A stretch of 64,000 bases of DNA from Entomortierella parvispora (GCA_963573315.1 OY752143.1:868001-932000), one strand, 5' to 3'. Shown: positions 1 through 12,126, counted from the first letter of the stretch. Program-made: numbers and translations. Notes: generated from the sequence alone by a model not told the origin.

Positions 1-1763
1 AAGAAGAATCGCGGCCATGTCCCCTTGGGCTTGTGTGTCGGGAGCAAAATGGACAGGCAGCCTTTTCAATTGCTCCGATCTCACCCCACATATCAGTCCA
101 TAAACATGTGTTTCCTTAGCGTGGTGCTCTGCTGTCCACAACAACACAACACGACATGAACAAAAGAAGAAAGAAGCACCATGGCATAGCCGACAGGCAT
201 TACAATTGGAGAGACCGCTGTTGTCTTGACAAACCGGAATGGACACCCTTGGTTCGATGGACCTTCGATCTCGGTGTTAGTCCTATGTAGAGAAGGAGCA
301 GCAGACGAGGTGACCCTTTGTGCAACGCGACAGACGCTTTTTTTCCAATTGGCGGATATTCATCATGAATCGAGATAATACAAACCCTTCATTTTGATTT
401 GCACTGGTTGGGCATGGCGCCACTGATGGTCATCTCCATCGTCTCTTCTTTGTTATTGTTATTATTCATCGACAATTGTTCACCTTGAGCTACATGTCAT
501 ACAGAAATTTGGCTTCATTGTCCCTCTATTTCCTCACCAGAGGTCAGTGCGTTCTTTGTAGAGGGCTTGTGTTCTCCTTTTCACGAGGAAGCAAGCAAGT
601 CTTCCGCCCGAGAGATGTGACCAAAAAAGGCAAGGGTGGGGTCTCTAAAAGGAGGTTTCTGGATCGTTAGCAGTTTATGTCTTTGGCAAAAGCCGTACGT
701 CGTGGTGCTCTCGTCATGTTCGCAGACCACTAAAGAGGAGAAACATTTGGGGTGGAATCCTGTTCAAAAAAGGGCGGGCACAAACAACAAGAGCCGGGCT
801 AGAAGACAAGAAATTGAGCAAATGATGAGGTGCATGCATGCAAGGAATTGCCTCTCTCTGTGGCAGTCCCACCTCTCCTGAGCACCGTTCTGGACGTCCT
901 GTAAAATACTGAGTCCAGAAAGTCATCCCTCGGTCGTCAATTGCTAAAAGCAAGGATGAAGGGGAAAAAAAGACGAAGATCAGCAGAAGAAGGAGGCCTG
1001 GACACCGACACTTTACAGCTTCGATCCATTCATGAACAAACAACAGCAAAGAGACAACAAACAGCAGAGACCAGTCGTTGCTCAATCTCCACATACACAA
1101 ACACCTCACATTCGCACACGTCCCTGCGCCCTGCACGTACTACAGAAAAACAAAAGCAAAATGTAGGAGATGACCAACCGTTAAATAGATCTTCTTCCTT
1201 TCGTGAGGAGGTGTCCTCGTTGGGTCGAGTAGCGAAGGGGAGCTTTGGGGCGAGGATCAAGGAGTTATGCCGTCGCTCATGAACCAGCATTCGCTTAGAA
1301 GGTCGTCAAACAGTGAGAAACACGACGTTGCAATGAGGGCAAAGGAAAGCTAAGGGCGAGGGGCAGAAGAAAAACGAAAGAACGACGGAGTTTTTTCGTT
1401 CCTTGTACAGCTCGACAATGTCGACGCCCGTGTGCGAAGCGGAGCCAAACCTCTTGGCCGTGTTTGTTTTTGGCGCATGATCGAGCTGCGTGTTGTTGTC
1501 GTCGTGTGCGAATCGACCCAACCCAGTCCAAGAGGCCGTTGAAGGGGACGGGATGTGGAGCAAGCAAGGACGGGCCACCGCTTAAAAGCAACAGACCTCG
1601 GGTCTGTCCTCGTCCATCCACACTCTCTCTCTGCGTCCCGCTCTTCTTGCACGCGTACCCTCTCCTTCGCCTCCACAACAGCGACGACGATCCTGTGTAT
1701 CTCCCCACTTTCCCCTCCTCGCTCTCTGCTTCCTACTCCACTTCTTGACCCCCATTCCTTCCT

Positions 1764-1794
<31 letters not shown>

Positions 1795-2671
1795 GTCCAT
1801 CAGCCTGTTCATTCATTCCGTTCGCTCATTCCCATTCCTCGCCTGATCTCCGCAGACAGCTTCTTTCCCTACAGCTCGCCCTGTTTTGTCGGAATCTCTC
1901 CACTCCACCAAAACCACCCCGTCTCCTCTCCGACAATTGTATATACAATAGGTAATGATCGTTCTTTCTCGTGACCCATTGTGGCCCTGGCCCAGCAGTG
2001 ATCAGAAGCTTGCCCTCTCGACGTGGACACGCCGAGGACGCGTTTCGTGCAAAAGCATTCAGTCAACCTCATTGAGTCTCCGCCTTCTTTTGTGATCCTT
2101 CCCGTGGAGGAAAAAGTCGACAGCGGAGAGCAATCGCATGCCAAAAGGGCAGCTGTAACTACATCCAAGAGAATACATCGTACGCGCAGAACCATACTTC
2201 TACGGCAGGTGCACATGTCGCCAGCACCCCACCCTCAAAGTGCAGTGCAATGGGAGTTTTATCTCTGTTATCGTCCTGTTCTCAACTCGAGGAGCATGTG
2301 GGGTCAGCAAGGACACATGTAGACATTCTGTCCTCCTTGTGTTCCTGTGCATCCAGCCCCACTTCTGTCGCTCCCACAAATGCAACTCTTTGCTTCCTTC
2401 GCCCCAGTTCTCATTCGCACATACCCAATCATTCATGTAACATTTCTCCACCAAATTCGCGCTCTTACTTCTTTGCTCGTGCGAGAGTGAAGTTGGAGCA
2501 AGTTTTAGATAAAGGAACCATATACTTCTGCGCACATACCCAGTTTCTCTTCCTTGCAACTGATAGTCTCTTCTTCTATTCCAGGCCTGCACATTGCTCT
2601 TAAGGTTACCAGGCTGGATATATAACCCCACACAAAATAGCTCCGCCTCCTCGATCCTTCCTTCCACTTCC
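1..2671. other. No gene seen; promoter-proximal and low-complexity DNA
   Basis: I see no gene. The open frames on both strands are short, overlap one another and have low-complexity composition. Pyrimidine-rich DNA fills about 1600-1900, including a CCAT/CCGT tetranucleotide tract near 1764-1801. A perfect 14-bp palindrome (attgtatatacaat) lies at 1936-1949. The last 60 bp are the core promoter of the gene that starts at 2672. Confidence 0.6.
2619..2625 (+). promoter_or_regulatory. TATA box of the seven-helix protein gene
   Basis: The sequence tatataa ends 46 bp before the ATG at 2672 and is followed by a C/T-rich leader. This places transcription start close to the start codon and supports 2672 as the true start. 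Confidence 0.55.
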
Positions 2672-5234
2672 ATGGCCCCTCCAATGGTCAACATTACTGC
2701 CTTCATTCTCCAGTATGCCACAGCAACAAGCACTGCACTATCAATACCCTCGCCCACCTCCACTCTTTCTTCAGCAGCGCCACATTTCCTACAGCAGAGT
2801 GTCTCTAAGGAGAGTTCATTGCTGACCTTAGACCCAAGCTTACCACATCTTTGCGATTGGACACGCTCGGCGTCCAACTGTCGCGACTATGAATTTGTCC
2901 GATGGATGCTGGTGACGTCTGCAGTCCTGCATGTGTTGATGGGGACATTCGGCGTACTGTTGTTGGTATATCGAAACCGTGGTTGGAACCGAAAGGTCGT
3001 CACAGAGTTGTTCAGCATGGTCGGAACGGGGATTCGACCCAAGCCGGTAAGATAGGAAAACCAAAAAGAAAAGGATACCCAAGATACAATGTTAACACGA
3101 GCCTTCTGCTGTCACTGTAGATGGATTGCATCATCTTTTTTGTGTGCATCGCATGCTTCATCAAGGTGCCCGCCAACCTCATACTGTTTTTTGATGTTCT
3201 TCGAGACTCATGGTGGTTGCGTGTTGCCATTGAGCAGATGTATTGGTATGTGCTTTATCTGTCTTTGTCAACCCGTGCCCTCATAACCCCCTCGAGCCCT
3301 CCGAGGCATTAACTAGCGTCATTTCTTGCCATCATAGGGTATTGGTGTCTTTTGCATTCTCAACCTATTTCGTTGGCCTCCTTTACGCCATGCCCGTGAC
3401 CACGCGCGAGGGCATCTTTGCCTTGTATCAACCCGAGACTAGCTACGGGGCAAAGCCTCTGAGGCCCATCCATGTCCTCACGCCTACCGCTGTTCAAAAA
3501 AACTGTATGCTGGCCACTGGTGCCGTCTACCCTCTGATCGGTGCCGGACTTGGTATTGCCTCCGGGGCGATGCATGACCTGGACCGACCAGAAATGGCGC
3601 GGAGATTGATTCTGGCCCAGTACTCCAATTGGGCCATGATCCATTTCTCGCTGGCGGTCATGTTCTTTTACTATGGGCTCAAGTATACGTTCATCCTTCG
3701 AGCCAATATCATCGTTGCTGAACAAGCCCTCAAGGCCCCCCGAGCAGCGTTTGGTATCGGCAACTTGATCTCGAGATCGCCGGCCCGGTTCTTGTTTATT
3801 CAATTGCAGATCACAGGCTTTGGCGGTTCTGCAGTGATGGTCCTCGCGGGACTTCTCTGCTTGATCTGGGTCCTGTTCAGTAACCAGATATTGACTATGC
3901 AACAGCCCAACTTGCCCAGAGCCATGGGCTTTTTTTGGACTTGCGCCATCGCGGTTGCGTATTTTTTTATCATGATCCTGATCGCCGTCCAATCGATCAA
4001 GAACCGCAGGCGCGGGATGCACACTACTACTTCCACGACGACAACTGGCAGTCCTCATCCTTCCAGTGGACGACAAGGACCTACCTCCAGCACAAGGGCT
4101 TCGACTTATCCTATTTCTGGGGGCGTCAGCAGCAACGCTATCGGCCCTCTCGATTCTTCAAAAGCAGGTCGATACATGTCCTCGGATCCAGAGGCATGCT
4201 TATCCCAAGTCAGCTCCAACGACTTGAGTACGCTCCACTCTGTGGGCAGTGACAAGCTATCGATGGAGAAGCCGCGCGAGAGTTTTTATGAAGGGATTGG
4301 GTCAGAAGAGTTGACGATGCATGCCGCAACCCTAGCGAGAGGGGGCGCAGGCGGCTCAACCAAAGGATACGAGAGTGACAGAGATTCCCTCAAAGCCCCA
4401 GCTTCCCTCACTCCACCTCCACGTCCCTTGCCAACATCTCTCGGTTTGAGCAATGGCGATGCACAGGGTAGGAATCAATACGGCCCCAGCTCTCCACCGG
4501 TGTCCCCTGCCAGCGAGAGCTACAGCATCGGTAGTCACCACTTCAGTTTGCTGCCTGCAGGCCCCAGCCCAAGTCAGATCCGGGAGTCGGTCTTTGGCGG
4601 TCGGACACCAAGAGAAGAGACTTCATCATCTTCGTCAAGAGATAGAACAATATCGCCACCACCCCGGTCGCCAACTTCACCCACCTCGCCGACAAGTGGA
4701 GGGTTCCATCTGCCTTCCTTTTCTCGATCATCCCTCAAGTCAGGGAGACGGAGCAGTATCACGCCAAGACCCTCCACCAGCTCCCTCGGCCCTGGTCCGT
4801 CAACAATGGCAGCTCCAGCTCCAGCTCTAGCTCCAGCCACCACGACCACTACTGTCAGTCCGCCTACCCGACCCCCCAGGTCATCTTCTATCCGGCAACA
4901 ACCACAACAGCAGCTGCAGAGTCAGACGTCATCACTGTCCTTGTCCACGACCCTCACAAACTCATCTACCATCTCTGTGCAAGCTACATCCCCTTTGAGC
5001 TCAAATCCACCCCGGCGTTTGAGGCAATTGTCCCAACCCTTGCCAGGAACGAGCTCTCAAAACGGAAATCGCAAAAAATCCAATGCGGGCTTGATCGCGG
5101 GTTCCTCATCACCTGCAACGGCAACTTCCTCAAATATTTCTCTCTCCGCACCGATCCCATCCTCTTCTGCATCCCCTTCAAGAGGAGCAGGCGGAGGGTA
5201 CAAAAACCATGGGATTGAGATGGTCAGTCTATAG
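2672..5234 (+). CDS. Putative seven-transmembrane protein with long Ser/Pro-rich tail
   Basis: Three exons (2672-3046, 3121-3245, 3338-5234) join into 798 residues; both introns have GT-AG ends. The first 385 residues hold seven hydrophobic segments, at about 76-100, 126-149, 168-187, 222-245, 266-287, 326-350 and 365-384. The loops are basic, and a tail of about 410 residues follows, very rich in Ser, Pro and Thr. Seven helices, a short N-terminus with a possible N-glycosylation site (NIT) and a long hydrophilic tail give a GPCR-like layout. I do not recognise a named receptor family, so a receptor role is inference; a transporter or scaffold is possible. A TATA box lies just upstream, and A-rich sequence near 5241-5250 may direct 3' processing. 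Confidence 0.75.
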
Positions 5235-5270
5235 TCCAAAATAATAAAAAAGACGAAAAATACAGAATAT

Positions 5271-7511
5271 TTATTCAAAATACAGCAGCTTCTGCAGTAA
5301 CGGCAGAGACCCTTTCAATCGCAAGTGTAGGCTTTTGTCAATGTAAAGTCTCATATTGGTCAGCTCCACGACCCGCAGCTTTTTGAGTGATTCCAACAAC
5401 GGATCCCATCCCTGAGTCATATTCAGTCTTTTGGCCATCACGATCGGGTCCGTGTCCATGTCCATGGCCTTGAATCTGTTTCGACGCTCGATTTGGAGAT
5501 TCTTTTGGAATCGCTGACGTCGCTCATTCAGAAGACATATCTCTGTTTTTGGTTTTGGTCTTGAAAAGAGCTCCTCCAGTGTCATTTTACGGTTCGAGTC
5601 AATAGGAGCCGTTGTTGTTGATGTTGTTGCCATTGCTGTCATAGACGCCATTACCATTCCTGCTGCTGGCATTTTCTCAGCCATCTCCAATAATGAAGGC
5701 CCATCTTTTGAGTCAACAGGGTTCGTTGTCGTCGTCGTCGCGACTGCTGCTACTGCTGCAGCTGGTGCTGGTGTCGTCATTGTTGTATGAGTAGAAAACG
5801 TAGAAGCTCCGGGAGATCTTAGAGGACGAGAAGATGCCAAGAGAGCTCGCCGCCGAAGTCTCAACTCCTCCAACTGAACGAGCTTCGACAGCTGTTCGGA
5901 AAAGATCAATGGGAAGACTTCTGAACTCGTCTCCAAGTACTGCAGTGACAAAACCCGAAGGGTGTGGGAGCAAGCCCACCATCCTCCTGCCAATGAAGTC
6001 GGAAGTGCCGCAGGCATAGAGGACCAAGTTGGGGACATATCATGGTCGATCTGCTCTGGCAGAGGTTGGTCTGGATCGTGTTCTCTGAAATGAACAAATG
6101 GGTCCCTTGTAGCAGACTTTGACGTTGTCATCAAGTACCTCTCCGAGGGGTCCGGTTCCTTAAGTCGTTCTTGCAGAGTTTTGAGTCGAACGAGTCGTGA
6201 ACAACTCCGAAGGATGGCCTTGATCATGCTGCCAGAGACGGCAAAGCACTGGGACAGATCAATATCCTGAAGAGTACTCGAGTGGAGACTCACCAAGACC
6301 TCGATCGAGCTCGAGCCTATCCCTGAGTTACAGACCGGTCCTCTGAAAGATTCCAGCCCTCGCAATCCCAAGTAGGACTCCGAGGACTCCATGTCCTGTT
6401 CCAAGCTGATAGTTGCTCCACAGGCTTCTATGATGTCGGCCGTTTCTAAATCCGATGTCCCGGTCCCAGACAGGTCCAAATGTCGCAGGTAGGGCAATCC
6501 ACTCTCTATTGTGACACACAGAGCGGGAATACAGCTCTCATAGAGTGCAGGTGGGACCAATCGCTTGAGTCTGGGACAAAATGCCTTAAGGAACTGGGAC
6601 AGAATTGAGGCTTGTATGTCTTTACCCTCGACGTTTGAGATGTCCACGTCTGTGATCAGTCCAGACGCACGTTTCATTGGAGCCGCAGAGCACCTCCTTG
6701 AGAAATCAAACCAAGGCGTTTCGGGAAAGAGTTGGGTATGCCAGGATTCGAGCACTTCAAATGAAACAGACATTGCCAACTTGACCTTCTCCAGTGGAGC
6801 CATTGTCGAGCACGATAGGCTCATTAAGAGCCCTCGGAACCTGTTGCATGTCGTTTGAGAGGGCGACACGAGTGTAAACTCTATGAGGTGCTGATGCTCT
6901 TGGAGAAAAGTCAACAGTCCTTGGTAACCAGGATTATCGTTCATGTCAAAGAATTCAATCTCCAAGACCTTCAAATGCCGACCCCAGCGTTGCAGAAACA
7001 GGGCCACGGGCTCCGTCAAGGATGAGTTCTGCCGCATGCAGAGAGGCTTGCGAGGAAGGTTGAGGCAACGCATGACGGTCAAGTTCGGAAATGGATCCAA
7101 TCTCAAGGGTGGTCTCTGTCCTTGTTCCCGGAGGGAGAGTTCTTGGAGCTGGTCTTGCAATTCCGATATTAAGGAAGCGTAATAGACCGTCAAGGATCGA
7201 ACACGGCACGCGTTTGAGTTTTCTTGCAATCTTGTCAACATGGTCGGTGTTTCGATAGGCGGAGATTGAGGCCTGAGGTTCCTGTGGTGACGCGGTATCA
7301 TCCAAGGAAGCCACCATCGCCGAAGGACATATTTGCGCCGGATAACCACCGACTGCCAAAGGGAGGGCGTGAACGCGTCTTTCCAAGTCCGGCTCACAAG
7401 ACAACAACGTGCGATATCCCGCGAGTCCAGGAAAACGCAAATGTTATCGATAATGAGTGGGATCTCGATAGGAGACAGGAGTTGTTGCATTGAGAGATTG
7501 GTAAGGAACAC
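5271..7511 (-). CDS. F-box protein with degenerate leucine-rich repeats
   Basis: One uninterrupted frame of 746 residues. Residues about 8-55 fit an F-box: a PxEIPLxI-like opening, a DSRDIARCCLVSRTWKDAF core and a closing LW. F-box proteins bind Skp1 and present targets to SCF ubiquitin ligases. The middle carries irregular leucine-rich stretches such as YLRHLDLSGTGTSDL, as in LRR-type F-box proteins, which would be the substrate-binding part. A Thr/Ala/Ser-rich low-complexity block interrupts the C-terminal third. The start could be M1 (7511) or M8 (7490); both keep the F-box. The stop codon lies 36 bp from the stop of the convergent upstream gene, so the two 3' ends very likely overlap. The target is unknown. 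Confidence 0.8.
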   Translation of the reverse strand: MFLTNLSMQQLLSPIEIPLIIDNICVFLDSRDIARCCLVSRTWKDAFTPSLWQSVVIRRKYVLRRWWLPWMIPRHHRNLRPQSPPIETPTMLTRLQENSNACRVRSLTVYYASLISELQDQLQELSLREQGQRPPLRLDPFPNLTVMRCLNLPRKPLCMRQNSSLTEPVALFLQRWGRHLKVLEIEFFDMNDNPGYQGLLTFLQEHQHLIEFTLVSPSQTTCNRFRGLLMSLSCSTMAPLEKVKLAMSVSFEVLESWHTQLFPETPWFDFSRRCSAAPMKRASGLITDVDISNVEGKDIQASILSQFLKAFCPRLKRLVPPALYESCIPALCVTIESGLPYLRHLDLSGTGTSDLETADIIEACGATISLEQDMESSESYLGLRGLESFRGPVCNSGIGSSSIEVLVSLHSSTLQDIDLSQCFAVSGSMIKAILRSCSRLVRLKTLQERLKEPDPSERYLMTTSKSATRDPFVHFREHDPDQPLPEQIDHDMSPTWSSMPAALPTSLAGGWWACSHTLRVLSLQYLETSSEVFPLIFSEQLSKLVQLEELRLRRRALLASSRPLRSPGASTFSTHTTMTTPAPAAAVAAVATTTTTNPVDSKDGPSLLEMAEKMPAAGMVMASMTAMATTSTTTAPIDSNRKMTLEELFSRPKPKTEICLLNERRQRFQKNLQIERRNRFKAMDMDTDPIVMAKRLNMTQGWDPLLESLKKLRVVELTNMRLYIDKSLHLRLKGSLPLLQKLLYFE

Positions 7512-9149
7512 GAGGATTGATGAATGTCAAAGGAATGTTCTCACGCGACTCAATGAGCGCAAGATAAAATTTGAAACCCCCAATAAAAAATAAAACTATC
7601 ATCAATAAAGTATACTTTATAATTTATTCCAGAACATTCTTTGGCGGCGACAAGTCCTCTCTGCAGTTGGCTAACGTGCTATTCCTTTACAACTGGGTGA
7701 CCAATCTAAAACTTTAGGATTACTATACATGTACCGTGCTTCGATGCTTTCAGGCCGTACAGACGGGGCATCCTTGAGTCCTTCGAGGGCATCCATATCG
7801 GCAAGTGACTCGATATGGTTTGATATCTCGGCTGAAATCGATATATCAGGCCATCCTTCACAGATTTCTGTCCATTCTTCTGCATTGAATTGACTTGGCT
7901 TTCTCATCGAAGGGCTAACATGGGAGTACAGAGTATACGCCACATATCAGGCTTTACACGTGCATGGATCACCATCCATTTCATCAACGACACGTGCGAG
8001 ACTTCATCGTCTTTTGCTTCATCCGAGAGCATAGTGGGGCTTCATTGTCATCAGCACTTTTGGTGGTGCTTCCCTCTGTTACGGCTACCGCACATCCCGG
8101 GCAGGCTTTCAGCAGGTGCGGAGGGTATATAAAAACAACCCTAAATCCCGCCTTTCACAGCGCGTAAAAAAGGAATTATTGCCGGGTTTGCTGATAGGGA
8201 GCAAAGCATCAAGAGACTGGACTTTGCACGGGGGGGCCTATTGGACAAATTGGGCCAACTTCTGATGCCATAAAGAAAGAGTGCATACATGTGTTCCCAA
8301 ACTTAGCAGACTCTCCTGGAACTGATGAGGCCCAGATACGCGTCCTCTCCAGATTTTTCGTCAGTGTACTTGAATCTCTTCGAGAAAGTTTGCATCCTCG
8401 GGTGCTCCTTTGCCTGTTTTAGAGGCTCGAGTCCAACAGCCACCGAAGCTGTGTTTGCGGCGACCGGTCAATATTCATCTCATAGACTATACGTATGAAT
8501 ACAGTGCAGGTTGGGTGTTCGTTCTGAAATATCTCGCGTGTTCACTGCATGAAGTCCTGTTGTGGCAATCAAAATTCTCTCTCCCCAAGATCGACTCTAT
8601 GACTCTGGGTCGAAACATTTTTAACCATAGCTCCGCATTACCAACTTGCGCAGGTAACCCGTTTCTGAAGGAAAGGTAAATCGCTCGGGTCGAGAAGGTT
8701 CCGCATTGGAGAAATGTTGCATCACTCCTGCACGCATCAGTTGCTTTCCATCGCAGGTCGTCATAGGACTGAAGACCTGACTTTCAATTCCGCCTTCCGG
8801 CCGCGCCGGCGACCACGATTCAGAAGGAATGGTAAATTACCTGGGTCTAGCAGAAAGGGCCTGGAACGCTTAAATACATTTTACCTTGAACACGAGCAGA
8901 AATCAACAAAGCATGTGGAACGAGCGAAATAAATGAACGCGAGGGTTCAGCTTGAGGGGCGCTGGGCGGCCTCTGTACCAAATCTCCTCGATACGTGACC
9001 GCGAAGCGAGGAGAGAGGGCTGGGTCGAGAATGTACCAATCAACTTTGATACTGTACATGTCTGCATGAAGCGATGCGCGTCATCCTCTCCCTCATCCTC
9101 TCCCTCATCCTCTCCGATGGGCCGATTGAGCAATTAGAAAAGACATTTG
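7512..9149. other. Gene-poor stretch with a possible decayed coding fragment
   Basis: No intact gene. The start is A/T-rich. On the minus strand 7671-8170 can be read as pieces in shifting frames (separate entry). Just before the decayed transposon, at about 9085-9115, a 12-bp unit (tcctctccctca) is repeated about three times. The remainder shows nothing I can interpret. Confidence 0.5.
7671..8170 (-). pseudogene. Possible decayed coding fragment, family unknown
   Basis: A 90-codon frame (7671-7943) has protein-like composition. Upstream on the same strand, frames containing LKACPGCAVAV and SLMKWMVIHARVKPDMW continue it, but only with a frame change and without introns that would join them. 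This looks like a relic of a repeated or transposon-borne gene. The Cys pair recalls zinc-binding parts of some fungal transposases, but that is a guess. It may simply be chance open frames. Confidence 0.25.
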
Positions 9150-10800
9150 ATGTTGGCTGCCGCCAAGACATCGACCAAGAAAGCAACGCACCTCTGCAGA
9201 CCTCGCAGTAAGGCCTCTAGCTTCTAGCAGAAGCGTTTCATTTGTGCCTGTGCAGGAAGGCGTCAAGCTCGTCGATTTGACTCCAGAGATCCAGGCTGAA
9301 CTGGATGAATGGCACTCGCTGTCGCTAGAGCCGGAAAGCGATGGACCAGACTGTGATACTGATGATGAAGATTGGTCAACGGCGGGAATGGCCGCCCAAG
9401 ATGCCGCGGCTTTACGAGAGTGGCAGGCACAACAACAAGCCAAGAAACAACAGGGCATGTTAATGGACCGGATGCAGGTCACCGCCATCAGCATGCTGCC
9501 AACTCGCAAATATCACGTTCGAAATTCCCGAGCCAACATATTCCTCAAAAAACAGGTCCTCAAGAAAGCAGCCGTGGGTATATCGCCTCTTTCTTTGTTT
9601 GGATTTGTTCCCAATGCAAGGACATCTGTCGCTGCACCAAACAAGGATGTACTGGTCAGACCCATGGAAACAGCAGGTGAGGGTGCAGAGCTGAGTATAT
9701 CATGAAGATAGTTGTACATGAAGGTTATTAAGACAGGATGCTACGTGATTAGAGGCCAGGCCATCAGATGATATCGAGGCGACCAAAGTAGGATAAGTGT
9801 CGGATAGTCGGCGTAGAGATGTAATGATAAAGGAGATGGTCGCGTGCCTTGGAAGTCTGCAACCTACAGGCAATTCAAGTATCTTACCCGTCTCAACAGA
9901 GGATTCGCCAAGACAAAGGCGGCCCTGGAAACAGCATTGGGCCATCGTAAGGCGCGTAACTTTCTCTCGTCGAATCCAGGCGTGAGCTATACAATGGGAG
10001 AAATATGAGGAGATTGAGATCTTACGTCGTGGAAGGCGTGCCAAGACAAAGAATATTCTGTGTGAAAACGACATCTAGAGCGACTTCAGGGAATGGATTC
10101 TGGAGAACCACAAATATACCATCACGCCAGCCATCCTCCAACGCCATCTCAACAAGGTTGTCATCTCAGATATTGGAATCCACCAGGCTATCGCAGAGTC
10201 ATCCGCAATCTGTTGGCTTAAAGCGCTTGGATGGGTTCGCTCGAAGGTGAAGAAAGGCCTTTATTTCGATGGGCACGAGAGGTCAGATATAACGGAGTAT
10301 TGGATCGAATAGAAGTGCGAGCACAGGATACCATTCATCCTGGAAAGAACAATGATGGCTACTGGACAGGAGAGCAGCAATTTCGATCCACAAGCGGAAT
10401 CACCCAGACAGAATTGGCGTTTGGGCATTCGACAACTCGTCCGACCACAACTGAATTGCACAGGATGCACTGGTTGCCAGCCGGATGACTCTTTTGCCTA
10501 GAGGAAAGCAACCTTGTCCTTGAGAAACAACTGTAAACGGGGCCACTCGGTCATTGGTCTTCCCAAACGATTGCCATGAAGAGGTGCTAAGGGGATAACT
10601 GAAAGGTATGAGGAAACTCCTGATTGAACAAGGGCTTTGGACAGAATGGATTCGCAGAAACTGTCCTTTTTGCAATGTAAAGGACAACGGTTTACAGAAA
10701 CAGCCTGACAATGGAGGTTGCACAGCGGACTGTGAACAAGTACAGTACAAGTCGAGAGAATTCAAATCTCTCAAGGTACCCAGGCCACAAATATATAAAT
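9150..10800 (+). pseudogene. Decayed fungal DDE-type transposase gene
   Basis: Coding sense can be followed in one direction but switches frame and meets stops. A first piece runs from an ATG at 9150. A 150-codon acidic/Gln-rich piece begins near 9244. A piece around 9865-10007 reads YRQFKYLTRLNRGFAKTK. A longer piece at about 9990-10450 contains ILRRGRRAKTKNIL, WLKALGWVRSKVKKGLY and the motif YFDGHERSDITEYW, with in-frame stops. Near 10608, LLIEQGLWTEWIRRNCPFC follows. The order basic region, W-L/W-G-W, YxDGHER-D and then a GLW-R-CxxC block is what I know from a widespread fungal DDE-superfamily transposase group. No intact catalytic core remains, and I could not place terminal repeats. Confidence 0.6.
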
Positions 10801-11400
10801 AAATGACGATGCTGGCCACAGGGTGGACATAGTGGAAGCAATTGCTTCAGCTGGTATTTCTCCTTGACTAGTCATTGCTTCGACAAACGCGAGACGAAGG
10901 TGTGCAGAGCGGAAAGAGATCTGTCCAAAAATGAGGTCACGCTCGCCGTGCACAGACCCCAGGCTATATTATTCAAGGAGTCATGGCCGACTTGCCCCTG
11001 AAACTTTGATTTCGAAATCCAGGAATCTGCTTCACCTTGTGCACATTCAGGCAAAGAAATAGACAATAAAAAATATTGGAAAACAGGAACACAAAGCGAA
11101 CAATGCGCCATATTTCATGCCATAACCACAGTGCAGCAAATGAGCAATTCGCCCAGCCCTCTCAAATTCGCCGGGACGGACACCGTGCACTCGTACAAAA
11201 TTTGGCCCCAGAACCACATCGCGGCCCTGATGAGTAAAACGGTCAACAACAGGGGGAGAGCCTGCTTGGTTGAAAGAATATAAAAAGAGGAGGACACCTT
11301 CCTCCCTCGCTTTTACCCTTCTTTCGACCTAGTCTTTTCCAAAAACCGCTCTTACATCACACCACACTTTCCACTTTTCAGCTCGAGATAATAGAACAAC
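10801..11400. other. Intergenic and promoter region of the next gene
   Basis: No coding signal. A TATA box (tataaaaag) lies at 11279-11287. It is followed by a C/T-rich leader and then the ATG at 11401, so the last 120 bp form a conventional fungal core promoter. Confidence 0.6.
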
Positions 11401-12126
11401 ATGCCCATGCCTGCCTTGGAAACTATTTTGCAACGGCTCGACTATGTACTAGTCGTCATGTTTGCCGTCTGTCTCATCCTTGATATCGTCCGAGCGGCCA
11501 AACTAGGAGCCGCGGCCATTTTCCTCATTGCAGTCTTTTGGGCCGATATCTGGGGCCTGGGTCTCTACAGCGTCCTTGCACTAAACAAACTCAAGCTTAA
11601 TAGAACCTTTCAGCTCATCGCTCGACTCAAAGCTTTTGCCGTGGCCCTAGTTGCACCTAGCTTGGAACTACACGATACTCAACTTGCCATCCAGGCTTAC
11701 CACGAGTATTCAGCCGACAGTTTCTTCAAGTCACCCAAGGAAACGCTAAAAGACCTACTCCAGATCGTCAAGATGATTCATTCGGATCCAACTGTGGTCT
11801 GTTGGGGACCCTTCGAGTCCATCATGGAAAGTGTGATTTCCAAAGTCGACGACAAGGCTGTCGAGGACGGAACGATTCACAAATACTGTGGTGAACTGCA
11901 GGCAAGGACCATCTTGATATTGATCACAGGTGTGGTCGTCTTGATCGAGCTGCTGGTGTATTGTCGATTGTGGCTTAGAGAATCAGCATGGGCCCGCTCA
12001 CATTTGAGGTTGGGTGGCAAGATTTCGAGCACAACACAACAACTCAACGACAAGGATCAGGGCCAGGGCCATGATCAGTTTCATGATATCGAAATGGGTA
12101 AAAACTCGTCTCGAGTACGTCTGTAA
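11401..12126 (+). CDS. Small multi-pass membrane protein, family not recognised
   Basis: A single exon of 241 residues. Hydrophobic segments lie at about 15-31 (YVLVVMFAVCLILDIV), 36-59 (a long stretch around AIFLIAVFWADIWGLGLYS) and 176-197 (TILILITGVVVLIELLVYC). A weaker one lies near 73-86. About 90 hydrophilic residues with two Cys separate the last two, and a polar tail of 35 residues ends the protein. The layout is that of a three- or four-helix membrane protein, loosely MARVEL- or tetraspan-like, but no signature confirms either. The start is supported by a TATA box 114 bp upstream; tgaataaaag at about 12147 is a likely poly(A) signal. Function unknown. Confidence 0.75.
   Translation: MPMPALETILQRLDYVLVVMFAVCLILDIVRAAKLGAAAIFLIAVFWADIWGLGLYSVLALNKLKLNRTFQLIARLKAFAVALVAPSLELHDTQLAIQAYHEYSADSFFKSPKETLKDLLQIVKMIHSDPTVVCWGPFESIMESVISKVDDKAVEDGTIHKYCGELQARTILILITGVVVLIELLVYCRLWLRESAWARSHLRLGGKISSTTQQLNDKDQGQGHDQFHDIEMGKNSSRVRL

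Noticed and set aside
714-1136. 140-codon frame with a hydrophobic stretch on the minus strand
   Set aside because: Its composition follows C/T-rich DNA; there is no promoter or conserved motif, and it overlaps other chance frames.
3360-4076. 238-codon open frame on the minus strand
   Set aside because: It is the antisense shadow of the membrane part of the seven-helix gene, which has splice support and helices.
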